A DNA stretch of 58,161 nt from Acidobacteriota bacterium (GTDB lineage Bacteria; Acidobacteriota; Terriglobia; Acidiferrales; UBA7541), in NCBI GenBank assembly GCA_003224085.1, contig QHYK01000098.1:1-58161 (forward strand), given 5' to 3'. The position numbers were made by a program, and so were the translations under genes. The notes beneath the pieces were generated by a model. It searched no databases, was not told the DNA's origin, and saw only the letters and a program-made list of their open reading frames with translations. This document shows, one piece after another, positions 45,079 to 52,941 of the stretch. Within the stretch, counting starts at the first letter, position 1. Every line of letters starts with the position of its first letter.

Positions 45079-46146
45079 TCACGCAATCGGGTGCCGATAC
45101 TCCGCCGAATACCGTCCCGTTGCGAAATGCGCAAGCTGCCTCTCGATATCCGCCAGCATTCCACTCGCGCCGAAGCGGAACAACTCTGCTTTCATCCACG
45201 AAGTGCCTAGCTCTTCTTTCATCAACGCCAGCCATTCGAGCGCTTGTTTCGCCGTCCGAATGCCACCTGCCGGCTTGAAGCCCACGGCCATTCCTGTTTC
45301 CTGGGCGTACTCGCGAATCGCGCGCACCATCACCAGGCTCACTGGCAGCGTCGCATTCACCGCTTCTTTTCCCGTGGAAGTTTTGATGAAATCCGCCCCC
45401 GCCATCATGGCCACCAGGCTCGCGCGCGCCACGTTGCGCAGCGTCAGCAAGTCTCCTGTGCCTAAAATTACTTTCAGGTGCGCCGGCCCACAGGCATTCT
45501 TGAACATCGCAATTTCGTCGTACAGCGTCTGCCACCTTGCGCCGAAGACGTGAGCGCGCGTAATGACCACGTCAATTTCATCGGCACCGGCTTCCACCGA
45601 GCGCCGGATTTCGTTCACCCGCTCTGGCAGCGGCGAAAGTCCGGCGGGGAATCCCGTCGAAACTGCGGCAACGTGAATCCCGCTGCCTTCGACAGCGCGC
45701 CGTGCTGTTTCCACAAACGCGTGATACACGCACACAGCCGCAACTTTAATTCCGAGGCTTTCCACGCCGAGCCTTTGCACCAGTTCCTGCTGAATCGGTT
45801 GCCGCGCTTTCGCGCACAGGCGCCGCACGCGCTCCTCGGTGTCATCGCCGGAAAGCGTGGTCAGGTCCATGCACGTGATGGCGCGCAGCAGCCAGGCCGC
45901 CTGCCACTCCTTCTTCACCGTTCGCCGCGTGACCAACGTCTGCGCGCGGCGCTCGGCCGCGCTGGTGTTCACGCGCACGGCATCAATCCGGTCCAGATTC
46001 AGAGGAATCCCGCGGTTGGGCTGGAGTTCGCGGCCCCCGTACTGCGCGATCGCGGTGTCGAAGGGAGAAATCGCCCCCGACGTTGTCGCGGACCGCTGGT
46101 CGAGGCCTGCATCACGCATTACCGGCGTCTTGTCCGGAGGAGTCAT
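45079..46146 (-). CDS. deoC: Deoxyribose-phosphate aldolase
   Basis: 355 residues from the ATG at 46146 (AGGGA upstream). The frame stays open for another 31 codons, but these are not family-like. Reaction: 2-deoxyribose 5-phosphate to glyceraldehyde 3-phosphate plus acetaldehyde. Seen: DEIDVVITRA with an active-site Asp, the Schiff-base lysine in ADFIKTSTGKEA, and GFKPAGGI with the third catalytic lysine. The protein is longer than typical bacterial DeoC (about 220-250) because of an N-terminal extension of about 90 residues (RRAQTLVTRRTVKKEWQAAW), resembling the longer, eukaryote-type branch. It lies between ribokinase (65 bases upstream) and aldehyde dehydrogenase, which could supply and consume its substrate and product. 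Confidence 0.9.
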   Translation of the reverse strand: MTPPDKTPVMRDAGLDQRSATTSGAISPFDTAIAQYGGRELQPNRGIPLNLDRIDAVRVNTSAAERRAQTLVTRRTVKKEWQAAWLLRAITCMDLTTLSGDDTEERVRRLCAKARQPIQQELVQRLGVESLGIKVAAVCVYHAFVETARRAVEGSGIHVAAVSTGFPAGLSPLPERVNEIRRSVEAGADEIDVVITRAHVFGARWQTLYDEIAMFKNACGPAHLKVILGTGDLLTLRNVARASLVAMMAGADFIKTSTGKEAVNATLPVSLVMVRAIREYAQETGMAVGFKPAGGIRTAKQALEWLALMKEELGTSWMKAELFRFGASGMLADIERQLAHFATGRYSAEYRHPIA

Positions 46147-46211
46147 GGAATCCCTGCACGGTTCGGTGAAACTGCGTCGATACCTAATCCTATCACTTCG
46201 CTCATGCGCCT

Positions 46212-47150
46212 TTACAGGCGGGAGCCGAGTTTCTGCCACTCTTTCTCAAACTCCGCACGAGCCCAGAACGATTTTTGCGTGCCGACCTTGGTGGTTGAAA
46301 GGGCCGCATACAAACTTGCCCGCCGCAGCGCATCTTTCTCGGGAAGCGCTTCTCCCAGAAACACGGCAAAGCTGCCGATAAACGCGTCACCCGCACCCGT
46401 TGTATCAACGGATTGAACTTCGAAGGATGGCAAAAGTTCTGTGTCCTCGTTCGAGGCCCACACGCAGCCGCGCTCGCCTCGCGTGATGATGACGCGCCGC
46501 ACGCTTTGCTCCAGCAGATACCGCGCGCAGTCTTTCGCATCACCGGCGGTATGCACCGGCATCCCGGTGATCGTTTCCGCCTCGCTCTCGTTGGGAATGA
46601 AATAGTCCACGCCCCGGAGTTGTTCGAAGTCTACGGGTTGTGCCGGCGCGGGATTCACGATGCATCGGATTCCATTGCTCTTTGCAAATCGCGCCGCGTA
46701 ATAAACGGTTCGCAGCGGGATCTCGAATTGCAGGACGATGGCCTGCGCCCTGCGCAAAAGCGGCGCAGCGGCATCCACGTCTTGGGGAGCGAGCAAGTCG
46801 TTCGCACCTTTCACCACGATGATGCGGTTTTCGCCGTTGGGGTCCACGAAGATGGGGGCGACCCCGCTGGAAACGCCGTCCGCAATTCTCACGCAGCTCG
46901 CGTCAATTCCCAGCGATTGGAAATTCTTGATGGTCGCGGGGCCAAAAAGGTCGTTGCCGACTTTTGCCACAATGGCCACGTTGGCTCCGCACAGTCGCGC
47001 AGCCACGGCCTGGTTCGCGCCCTTTCCGCCGAACCCCAAGTCGAACCTCTTGCCAAAAACCGTTTCTCCCAGTTTCGGAAACGAATCATAGAACGTGGTG
47101 AGGTCCACGTTGGCGCTGCCCACGACAGCAATGAAAGGTTGGCGGGGCAT
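46212..47150 (-). CDS. PfkB-family sugar kinase, ribokinase-like
   Basis: 312 residues from the ATG at 47150, where the family N-terminus begins (FIAVVGSANVDLTTFYD); the open frame upstream overlaps proline dehydrogenase and is not coding. PfkB signatures: GGKGANQAVAARLCGANV and the C-terminal DTTGAGDAFIGSFA with the catalytic Asp. Best fit is ribokinase (ribose to ribose 5-phosphate), but because deoC follows immediately, phosphorylation of 2-deoxyribose is equally plausible. The ribosome site is weak. Third-from-last gene of the minus-strand operon. Confidence 0.85.
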   Translation of the reverse strand: MPRQPFIAVVGSANVDLTTFYDSFPKLGETVFGKRFDLGFGGKGANQAVAARLCGANVAIVAKVGNDLFGPATIKNFQSLGIDASCVRIADGVSSGVAPIFVDPNGENRIIVVKGANDLLAPQDVDAAAPLLRRAQAIVLQFEIPLRTVYYAARFAKSNGIRCIVNPAPAQPVDFEQLRGVDYFIPNESEAETITGMPVHTAGDAKDCARYLLEQSVRRVIITRGERGCVWASNEDTELLPSFEVQSVDTTGAGDAFIGSFAVFLGEALPEKDALRRASLYAALSTTKVGTQKSFWARAEFEKEWQKLGSRL

Positions 47151-47185
47151 TTTGCTTTTTGTCTGTCGGGGGTTGAATCGTTCCT

Positions 47186-48115
47186 CTACCCAGCAAACAC
47201 GTTGCGCGCGATGAACCACAGATTGGCCGGCCGTTCCGCCAGTCGCCGCACGAACCACGGATACCAGAAAGTTCCGTAGGCCACGAGAACGATGGAAGTG
47301 CAACCCTCCGCGGCGAGCCGTTCCTGTTCCCTGCGCTGGATGCCATACAGCATTTGCACTTCGAAATCCGCTTTGGAAAAACCTGTCTGCAGAGCCTGTT
47401 GCGAAAGCCGCCGGATCATGGCCACATCGTGTGTCGCAAAAGCCACTCGCACGCAAGAGTTTTCCTTCTTGGCTTTCAGAAGCTCTTTGCCCAGCGCGAA
47501 ATAGTTGGCATCCACGTCCGTCCTGCGCGGATAGGCAATCTCCGGCGGCTCCAGATACGCGCCTTTCACCAGGCGAATCGACGGGCGCCGCGGCAGCAAT
47601 GTTGCAATGTCATCCTTGGTTCGGTAGAGATAAGCCTGCAAACAAATCCCCACATTGGGAAACTCGTCGAGCGCCCGGCGGTACAAATCCAGCGTCACGT
47701 CCACATAGTTGCTCGCTTCCATGTCGATCCACACGATGGATTGTTTGGGCGCGCCCTTGATGATGGTTTTCAAATGCTCGAAGCAAAGATCGGGAGAAAG
47801 GTCCAGACCCAGTTGCGTGAGCTTGACGGAGACTTCCGTTGGCAGCCCCTTCTGCCGGACGCGGTCCAGAACTTCCAGATAATGATCTGCCACTTCCTGC
47901 GCTTCGGCCCGGTCGCTGATGTTTTCCCCCAGGCGCGTGAAAACCGTCCCGATTTTCTTCCCGCGAAGAGTTTGCGCGGCGACGAGTGCATCCTCCAGCG
48001 TCTCGCCGGGCATGAAGCGAGCCACGCTTCTCCGAACAAACTGGTAATGGGAGGCATGATCCCGCAGCCAGCGGTTTTGTGAAGCGGCGAGCAGAACGGA
48101 GCGCATCAGGCTCAT
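47186..48115 (-). CDS. Proline dehydrogenase (monofunctional)
   Basis: 309 residues, the length of monofunctional FAD-dependent proline dehydrogenases. It oxidises proline to pyrroline 5-carboxylate at the membrane and passes electrons to quinone. Seen: GTVFTRLGENISDRAEA, SVKLTQLGLDL, WIDMEASNYVDVTLDLYR, RLVKGAYLEPPEIAYP and the C-terminal YPWFVRRLAERPANL, which carries the arginines that bind the proline carboxylate. No classical pyrroline-carboxylate dehydrogenase is adjacent; the two-domain ALDH at the end of the operon is of another family. Confidence 0.9.
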   Translation of the reverse strand: MSLMRSVLLAASQNRWLRDHASHYQFVRRSVARFMPGETLEDALVAAQTLRGKKIGTVFTRLGENISDRAEAQEVADHYLEVLDRVRQKGLPTEVSVKLTQLGLDLSPDLCFEHLKTIIKGAPKQSIVWIDMEASNYVDVTLDLYRRALDEFPNVGICLQAYLYRTKDDIATLLPRRPSIRLVKGAYLEPPEIAYPRRTDVDANYFALGKELLKAKKENSCVRVAFATHDVAMIRRLSQQALQTGFSKADFEVQMLYGIQRREQERLAAEGCTSIVLVAYGTFWYPWFVRRLAERPANLWFIARNVFAG

Positions 48116-48189
48116 AAAGGATCTGGTCCCCGAATGTGTAGTGCAAACGCTTGCAGCGGTGCAACCTGAGATTTTAAACCATGTGCTCC

Positions 48190-48918
48190 TTAAACGCCGA
48201 GGAGCCGAAGCAGTCCCCCCGCCAGCAACCCTCCCGTCAGCGGCCCCAGCACAGGAATCGGAGCGTAGCGCCAGTCCGAGCCGCCTTTTCCCGCAACCGG
48301 CAGAATCGCGTGCGCCACCCGCGGACCGAGATCGCGTGCCGGATTAATCGCATAACCTGTCGTGCCGCCGAGCGAAAGGCCAATGCCCCAGACCAAACTC
48401 CCCACAAGGTATGGTCCGAGCCCCGCCACCGGACCGCCGGCCGCAACATTCTTTGAAAAAATCGCTCCCGCCACGAAAACCAGTACAAACGTGGCAATCA
48501 CTTCGCTCAAAAAATTCGCCACCGTCTTGCGAATCGCCGGCGCCGTGCAGAAACATCCCAGCTTCGCGCCCGCATCAGCGGTTTCCTTCCAGTGCGGATG
48601 ATAATGCAGCCACACGAGCGCACCGCCTGACATCGCCCCTAACATCTGCGCCGCTAGGTAAGGCAGAAACTTTGCAAAACTTCCATCGCGCACCGAAAAG
48701 CCCAGCGTCACCGCGGGATTCAAATGCGCGTCGTCGCTGCCGCAAGCGATCGCCGTGAAAACACCGGCCATCACCGCGACCGCCCATCCCGTAGTAATCA
48801 CTAACCAGCCGCTGCCCTCCGCTTTCGAACGCTTCAGCAGCACCCCCGCGACCACTCCGTCGCCCAGCAGAACCAAAATCATGGTTCCGAGAAATTCACC
48901 GAGCCACGGTGAAGTCAT
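48190..48918 (-). CDS. glpF: Aquaglyceroporin (MIP family glycerol facilitator)
   Basis: 242 residues with six membrane helices and both pore motifs, HLNPAVTLG and AINPARDLGPR. The Asp after the second NPAR is typical of glycerol-conducting members rather than water-specific channels. It follows glycerol kinase by 15 bases, the usual pairing for glycerol uptake by facilitated diffusion and trapping. AAGGAGG lies 9 bases before the ATG. A low-complexity Gly/Leu-rich C-terminus ends the protein. Confidence 0.9.
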   Translation of the reverse strand: MTSPWLGEFLGTMILVLLGDGVVAGVLLKRSKAEGSGWLVITTGWAVAVMAGVFTAIACGSDDAHLNPAVTLGFSVRDGSFAKFLPYLAAQMLGAMSGGALVWLHYHPHWKETADAGAKLGCFCTAPAIRKTVANFLSEVIATFVLVFVAGAIFSKNVAAGGPVAGLGPYLVGSLVWGIGLSLGGTTGYAINPARDLGPRVAHAILPVAGKGGSDWRYAPIPVLGPLTGGLLAGGLLRLLGV

Positions 48919-48933
48919 AAATCGAAGCCTCCT

Positions 48934-50466
48934 TCACGATTCCACCCAATCGAAAGAACGAGTCACCGCCTTTTTCCACTGTCGGTAAAGACGTTCACGC
49001 TCCGCCTCGCCGAGGCACGGCTTCCACTTGCGGCCCACCGCCCAGTTCTCCCGCAATTCATCCAGCCCCGCAAAAAATTTCACGGCCAGCCCTGCCGCAT
49101 ACGCCGCACCGAGCGCGGTGGTCTCCTGAATCGCCGGCCGCACCACTTCGCGATTCAAAATGTCCGCCTGAAACTGCATGAGCAGCTCATTGGCCACCAT
49201 GCCTCCGTCCACGCGCAGGCTTGCGAGCACAATCTGTGAATCTTTTTCCATCGCTTCGATGACCTCGCGCGTTTGAAATGCGCTGGCTTCTAGCACGGCG
49301 CGCGCAAGGTGCCCCTTGTTTGCGAAGCGCGTCAGTCCCGCAATCACGCCACGCGCCGACTCCTTCCAGTAGGGCGCAAACAATCCCGAAAACGCCGGCA
49401 CGAAATACACTCCGCCATTGTCGCTGACCGTCCGCGCCAGCGCTTCCACGTCCGAACTTTTCGCCATCATCCCCAGATTGTCGCGCAGCCATTGCACCAG
49501 CGCTCCGGCGATGGCCACGCTCCCTTCCAGCGCATATTTCGCTCGAGCACCGCCGAACTTGTAAGCCAATGTCGTCAGCAAGCCGAAGTTCGAAGGCACC
49601 AGCCGCTCGCCCGTATTCATCAGCAAAAAGCAGCCTGTGCCGTACGTGTTTTTCACTTCGCCGGAACGAAAGCACGCCTGGCCGACCAGGGCCGCTTGTT
49701 GATCGCCCAGAATTCCCGCAATGGGCACCCCGGCAACCGCCGCGAAGGAAGCTTCACCATAAATCTCGCTGCTCGAGCACACTTGCGGCAGCATGGCCCG
49801 CGGGACCTCAAACGCCGTCAGCAACTTTTCGTCCCAATCGAGCGTTTTTATGTTGAGGAGCTGCGTGCGGCTCGCGTTCGTAACGTCCGTCGCATGCACG
49901 CCGCCCCGGGCACCGCCTGTCAGATGCCAGAGCAGAAACGTATCGATATTCCCGAAGAGCAGTTCGCCCGCCGCGGCTTTTTCGCGCGCCCCGGCAACGT
50001 TTTGGAGCAGCCAGCGCAGCTTTAACCCGCTGAAGTATGTGCTCAGCGGCAATCCCGTCTGCGGCCGGAAGCGGTCCTGCCCGCCGGTTGCGGAAAATCG
50101 CTTCACCTCATCGGCAACCCGCGTGTCTTGCCATACGATGGCGTTGGCGACCGGCTTCCCAGTCTTGCGTTCCCAAACTACCGTGGTCTCACGTTGATTG
50201 GTGATCCCAATCGCCGCCAAGTCCGATGCGCGCAGGCCCCGCTGCGCAAGCGCCTCCGCAATAACCTCTTCCGTGCGCCGCAGGATTTCCAGCGGATCGT
50301 GCTCCACCCAGCCCGGTTTCGGATAAATCTGCTCATGTTCTTTTTGCGCCACGGCCACGACGCGCCCCGCCTGGTCGAACACCATGAAGCGCGTGCTTGT
50401 CGTTCCCTGGTCGATGGCCCCGACGTAATTCTTCACCGATGGCCGCCTTTCGCCGCGCCGCAGCAT
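48934..50466 (-). CDS. glpK: Glycerol kinase
   Basis: 510 residues of the FGGY family. It phosphorylates glycerol with ATP to glycerol 3-phosphate. Seen: [85 protein letters not shown] and [16 protein letters not shown]. First gene of the six-gene operon. The ATG at 50466 has no ribosome site; a GTG ten codons later (50436) is preceded by AAAGGCGG and starts nearer the family's usual N-terminus, so it may be the true start. Confidence 0.92.
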   Translation of the reverse strand: MLRRGERRPSVKNYVGAIDQGTTSTRFMVFDQAGRVVAVAQKEHEQIYPKPGWVEHDPLEILRRTEEVIAEALAQRGLRASDLAAIGITNQRETTVVWERKTGKPVANAIVWQDTRVADEVKRFSATGGQDRFRPQTGLPLSTYFSGLKLRWLLQNVAGAREKAAAGELLFGNIDTFLLWHLTGGARGGVHATDVTNASRTQLLNIKTLDWDEKLLTAFEVPRAMLPQVCSSSEIYGEASFAAVAGVPIAGILGDQQAALVGQACFRSGEVKNTYGTGCFLLMNTGERLVPSNFGLLTTLAYKFGGARAKYALEGSVAIAGALVQWLRDNLGMMAKSSDVEALARTVSDNGGVYFVPAFSGLFAPYWKESARGVIAGLTRFANKGHLARAVLEASAFQTREVIEAMEKDSQIVLASLRVDGGMVANELLMQFQADILNREVVRPAIQETTALGAAYAAGLAVKFFAGLDELRENWAVGRKWKPCLGEAERERLYRQWKKAVTRSFDWVES

Positions 50467-50772
50467 ACTACGCCATGCTTATGTTTTGGAGCAGGGAAAT
50501 CATCCCTCGAGCTTGAGGTTCGCGCTTTATTCTTTTAGAAAAACCGAGTACAGTACGACGGCGGTAGAACAGGACCGATAAGGGCGCTGTCCGGCCTGAC
50601 TAAAGCAGCTTGCCTCTTTGAAGTTCCTCCCCGCATCTGACTAACTAGCCAGGGGCTTCGCTCCTGATACCCCGAGAAGCCAGGAGCCAGAGCCACCGCC
50701 AAACGCTAACGAGAACAAAATTCTCATTGGGGCTCCAATAACGGTCTAATCAGGAAAAAAGAGAGGGTTGAA
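50467..50772. other. Divergent intergenic region
   Basis: About 300 bases between glpK (minus) and the VWFA protein (plus), expected to hold both promoters. I see several short inverted repeats, such as GAGAA-caaaa-TTCTC near 50710-50725, but no convincing -35/-10 pair and no gene. Confidence 0.4.
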
Positions 50773-51693
50773 ATGTACAAGTTCAGAAATTCTTTACTAC
50801 TTTTGGTAGCCTCGTGCGCTTTCCTGTTCATTTTCTCTGCGCAGACTGCTGGTGCTGCCGGACCCGGCAGCGTCACCATGACCGTAACCGCGGTCGGCAA
50901 GAAAGATGCCGCCCCGCCCGAAATCAAAAGGGAAGATGTGCAGCTCTTCCTGAACAAGGAGCGCACGCAAGTCGCCGACTGGCGCCGCGGCGAGAAGCTT
51001 TATCTCGCCGTCCTGATTGACGATTCACTGGATGCCGACGCCGCTAGCCAATGGGACGTGGTGAAGGAGTTTTTGAAGGCCCAGCCGCCTTCCACGTACA
51101 TTTCTGTTTCTTATGCGCGCAATGGCGCCGCTGAAGTCGTGCAGGATTTCACCGATAGCCACGAGCTTGCTGGGAAAGCCTTGCGCATTCCGATTGGCCC
51201 CGGCGCGTTCTCCAGCCCCTACCTCGCTCTGATGGACCTGATGAAGCGCTTGCCTGCCGGACCCGCCGAGCGCCGTTCCGTTTTGCTCCTTTCTTCCGGC
51301 ATCGATTATTTCCACGGGAATTTTCCCATGAGCCCGGACGCGGAATCCGCATTCACCCGCGCTCAGAAAGAGAACATCAACATATGGTCCATCTACTACC
51401 CGGATGCCGGACACTTGGGGAGCCGATGGTTCCGCGCCTTCCGCGGCCAGACTGATCTCAGCCGCCTCGCCGAGGAAAGCGGAGCCGAGGCCTATTACCT
51501 CGCAACCTCAGAACCGGTTACCTTCAAGCCGTACCTGGACGAACTAGCGATGCACCTCGGCAACCAGTATCTCTTGACCTTCAAAGCCAGTGGCGGCCGG
51601 AAAGGACGTTTTCAGCGCGTCAAAGTCGCGACCGAACTTCCCGGCGTCGAGTTTCTGCACGCTCCCCAGGCCTTCTTGCCCCCGGAAAAATAA
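50773..51693 (+). CDS. Secreted VWFA-related protein
   Basis: 306 residues with a signal peptide (about 1-27). The fold is the von Willebrand A-like domain of the 'VWFA-related' family abundant in Acidobacteriota: KREDVQLFLNKERTQVADWR, then LYLAVLIDDSLD (metal-site strand; DDSLD where classical domains have DxSxS), RRSVLLLSSGIDYFHG, and the C-terminal YLLTFKASGGRKGRFQRVKV. Function unknown; adhesion or protein binding is inferred from the fold. GAGAGGG lies just before the ATG. Confidence 0.8.
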   Translation: MYKFRNSLLLLVASCAFLFIFSAQTAGAAGPGSVTMTVTAVGKKDAAPPEIKREDVQLFLNKERTQVADWRRGEKLYLAVLIDDSLDADAASQWDVVKEFLKAQPPSTYISVSYARNGAAEVVQDFTDSHELAGKALRIPIGPGAFSSPYLALMDLMKRLPAGPAERRSVLLLSSGIDYFHGNFPMSPDAESAFTRAQKENINIWSIYYPDAGHLGSRWFRAFRGQTDLSRLAEESGAEAYYLATSEPVTFKPYLDELAMHLGNQYLLTFKASGGRKGRFQRVKVATELPGVEFLHAPQAFLPPEK

Positions 51694-51722
51694 AACTTCG
51701 CTCCTCCGCTGCCTACTTGCAG

Positions 51723-51743
51723 AGGCGCAGCACGGCTGCGCCT
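51723..51743 (+). terminator. Stem-loop after the VWFA gene
   Basis: AGGCGCAG (51723-51730) and CTGCGCCT (51736-51743) pair perfectly around a CACGG loop, 30 bases after the stop codon. No T-run follows, so termination is uncertain. Confidence 0.35.
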
Positions 51744-51795
51744 GGGTTGCCGCCAAAGCAGCTCTAAGGAGCCCGGCATCGAGTAACACAGGAAA

Positions 51796-51960
51796 TCAGG
51801 CCGACGCAGCTTTGCTGAGCTGCTTGGCCGCTTTCTCGATGCCGGGAATGGCGTTGGCCAGGTCCTGGGCATGCATAACCGGCGTGAAAGTGACCCGGGC
51901 GTTGTAGCCCAAGGAATTCTGATAGAAACCTCGGGAACCTTGGTGTGGGAATAACGCACC
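51796..51960 (-). pseudogene. Possible C-terminal remnant of an unidentified gene
   Basis: The minus strand encodes NSLGYNARVTFTPVMHAQDL and then ANAIPGIEKAAKQLSKAA before a stop at 51796. This has the look of a real protein tail (amphipathic helix, Ala-rich end), but the frame upstream runs antisense to the sulfite-oxidase-like gene. The family is unknown. It could be chance coding. The rest of the gap 51694-52077 shows nothing else. Confidence 0.3.
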
Positions 51961-52077
51961 TATACACGTCTTTCGAAAAGGACGCCGACGAATAGGGCGG
52001 GGGCGAAGGGAGGAAGAAACAAGGGAGCTGAGAAACCAAATGGCAGGAGGAGTATCTAATCTCGCGGGAGATGGAAG

Positions 52078-52695
52078 ATGGCTTTGTTTGGGGAATTGGG
52101 AGACCGGAGGGAACTGGAGAAGAAGGCGAAGGCCGAAGGGCGGCTCCCGCCGGGGCAGTCGCTGACGCTGAAATGGCCGGTGCTGCATTACGGCAGTGTT
52201 CCGGCGTTTGATCCGGCGAAGTGGGACTTCAAGATTTCCGGCCAGGTGGAAGAACCAAAGCGGCTGACCTGGGAGGAGTTTCGCGCACTGCCGCAGACGG
52301 AAGTGACCTCGGACTTTCATTGCGTGACGCGCTGGAGCCGGCTGGACAACCGCTGGAAGGGCGTGCTGTTTACGGAAGTGCTGAAACTGGTTAAGCCGAA
52401 GCGAGGCGCCGAGTTTGTGTTGGTGCTGGCGGAAGAAGGCTACACGGCGAATGTGCCGCTGGCGGATTTGCTGCGGCCGAATGTGTTGTTTGCGTTCGAA
52501 CATGATGGCGCGCCGCTGGCTCCAGAGCATGGGGGACCGCTGCGGCTGGTGGTGCCGCATTTGTATGCGTGGAAAAGCGCGAAGTGGGCGCGCGGATTTA
52601 TGCTGCTGGATCAGGAGCGGTTGGGATTTTGGGAGCGTAATGGTTATCACGCGTACGGGGATCCGTGGAAGGAGCAGAGGTATTCGGGGAGCTAG
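52078..52695 (+). CDS. Molybdopterin-dependent sulfite-oxidase-like oxidoreductase
   Basis: 205 residues, a stand-alone molybdopterin (Oxidored_molyb) domain without signal peptide. The molybdenum-ligating cysteine is in SDFHCVTRWS, followed by WKGVLFTEVLKLVKP and the family end WKSAKWARGFMLL and FWERNGYHAYGDPW. Members of this short cytoplasmic group are annotated as sulfite-oxidase-like but have no proven substrate. No cytochrome or ferredoxin reductase partner is adjacent. GGGAG lies upstream of the ATG. Confidence 0.85.
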   Translation: MALFGELGDRRELEKKAKAEGRLPPGQSLTLKWPVLHYGSVPAFDPAKWDFKISGQVEEPKRLTWEEFRALPQTEVTSDFHCVTRWSRLDNRWKGVLFTEVLKLVKPKRGAEFVLVLAEEGYTANVPLADLLRPNVLFAFEHDGAPLAPEHGGPLRLVVPHLYAWKSAKWARGFMLLDQERLGFWERNGYHAYGDPWKEQRYSGS

Positions 52696-52935
52696 AGAAC
52701 GGAGATCGGAGATTAGAAAGAGAAGCCAGATAGAGGCCGACGGCTGACAGCTCACAGTCGACACTTTGATGAGGAAGAGCAAGAAAAAAGGCGCAACGCA
52801 GAGACCATAGAGGAGACGCCGAGCACACGGAGAAGGCAAAGAGGGCATAAGGCAGAAGGCAGAAAAGAGAAATTCGAAAACAGAAATTGGAAAAGGGAAA
52901 TTCGAGGATAGAAAATCGAAAACCGGAAGCTGAAG
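52696..52935 (+). repeat. Purine-rich intergenic repeat region, copy 2
   Basis: A strongly GA-rich strand between the oxidoreductase and the ABC permease. AGAAATTGGAAAAGGGAAA (52882-52900), AAATTCGAGG and GGAAGCTGAAG match the 36.5 kb copy in order; GGCAGAAGGCAGAAAAG resembles 41186-41205. No gene is recognised here. Confidence 0.6.
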
Positions 52936-52941
52936 ATGGCG

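Noticed and set aside
44102-45553. Long plus-strand open frame across the aldehyde dehydrogenase and deoC genes
   Set aside because: It is antisense to two strongly supported genes and has no recognisable domain.
47151-47456. N-terminal extension of the ribokinase-like frame
   Set aside because: It overlaps the end of proline dehydrogenase and does not resemble the PfkB N-terminus, which begins at the ATG at 47150.
51961-52848. Long minus-strand open frame across the oxidoreductase gene
   Set aside because: It is antisense to a clearly recognised molybdopterin enzyme and has biased, Pro/Arg-rich composition typical of shadow frames; only its last 40 codons look protein-like.
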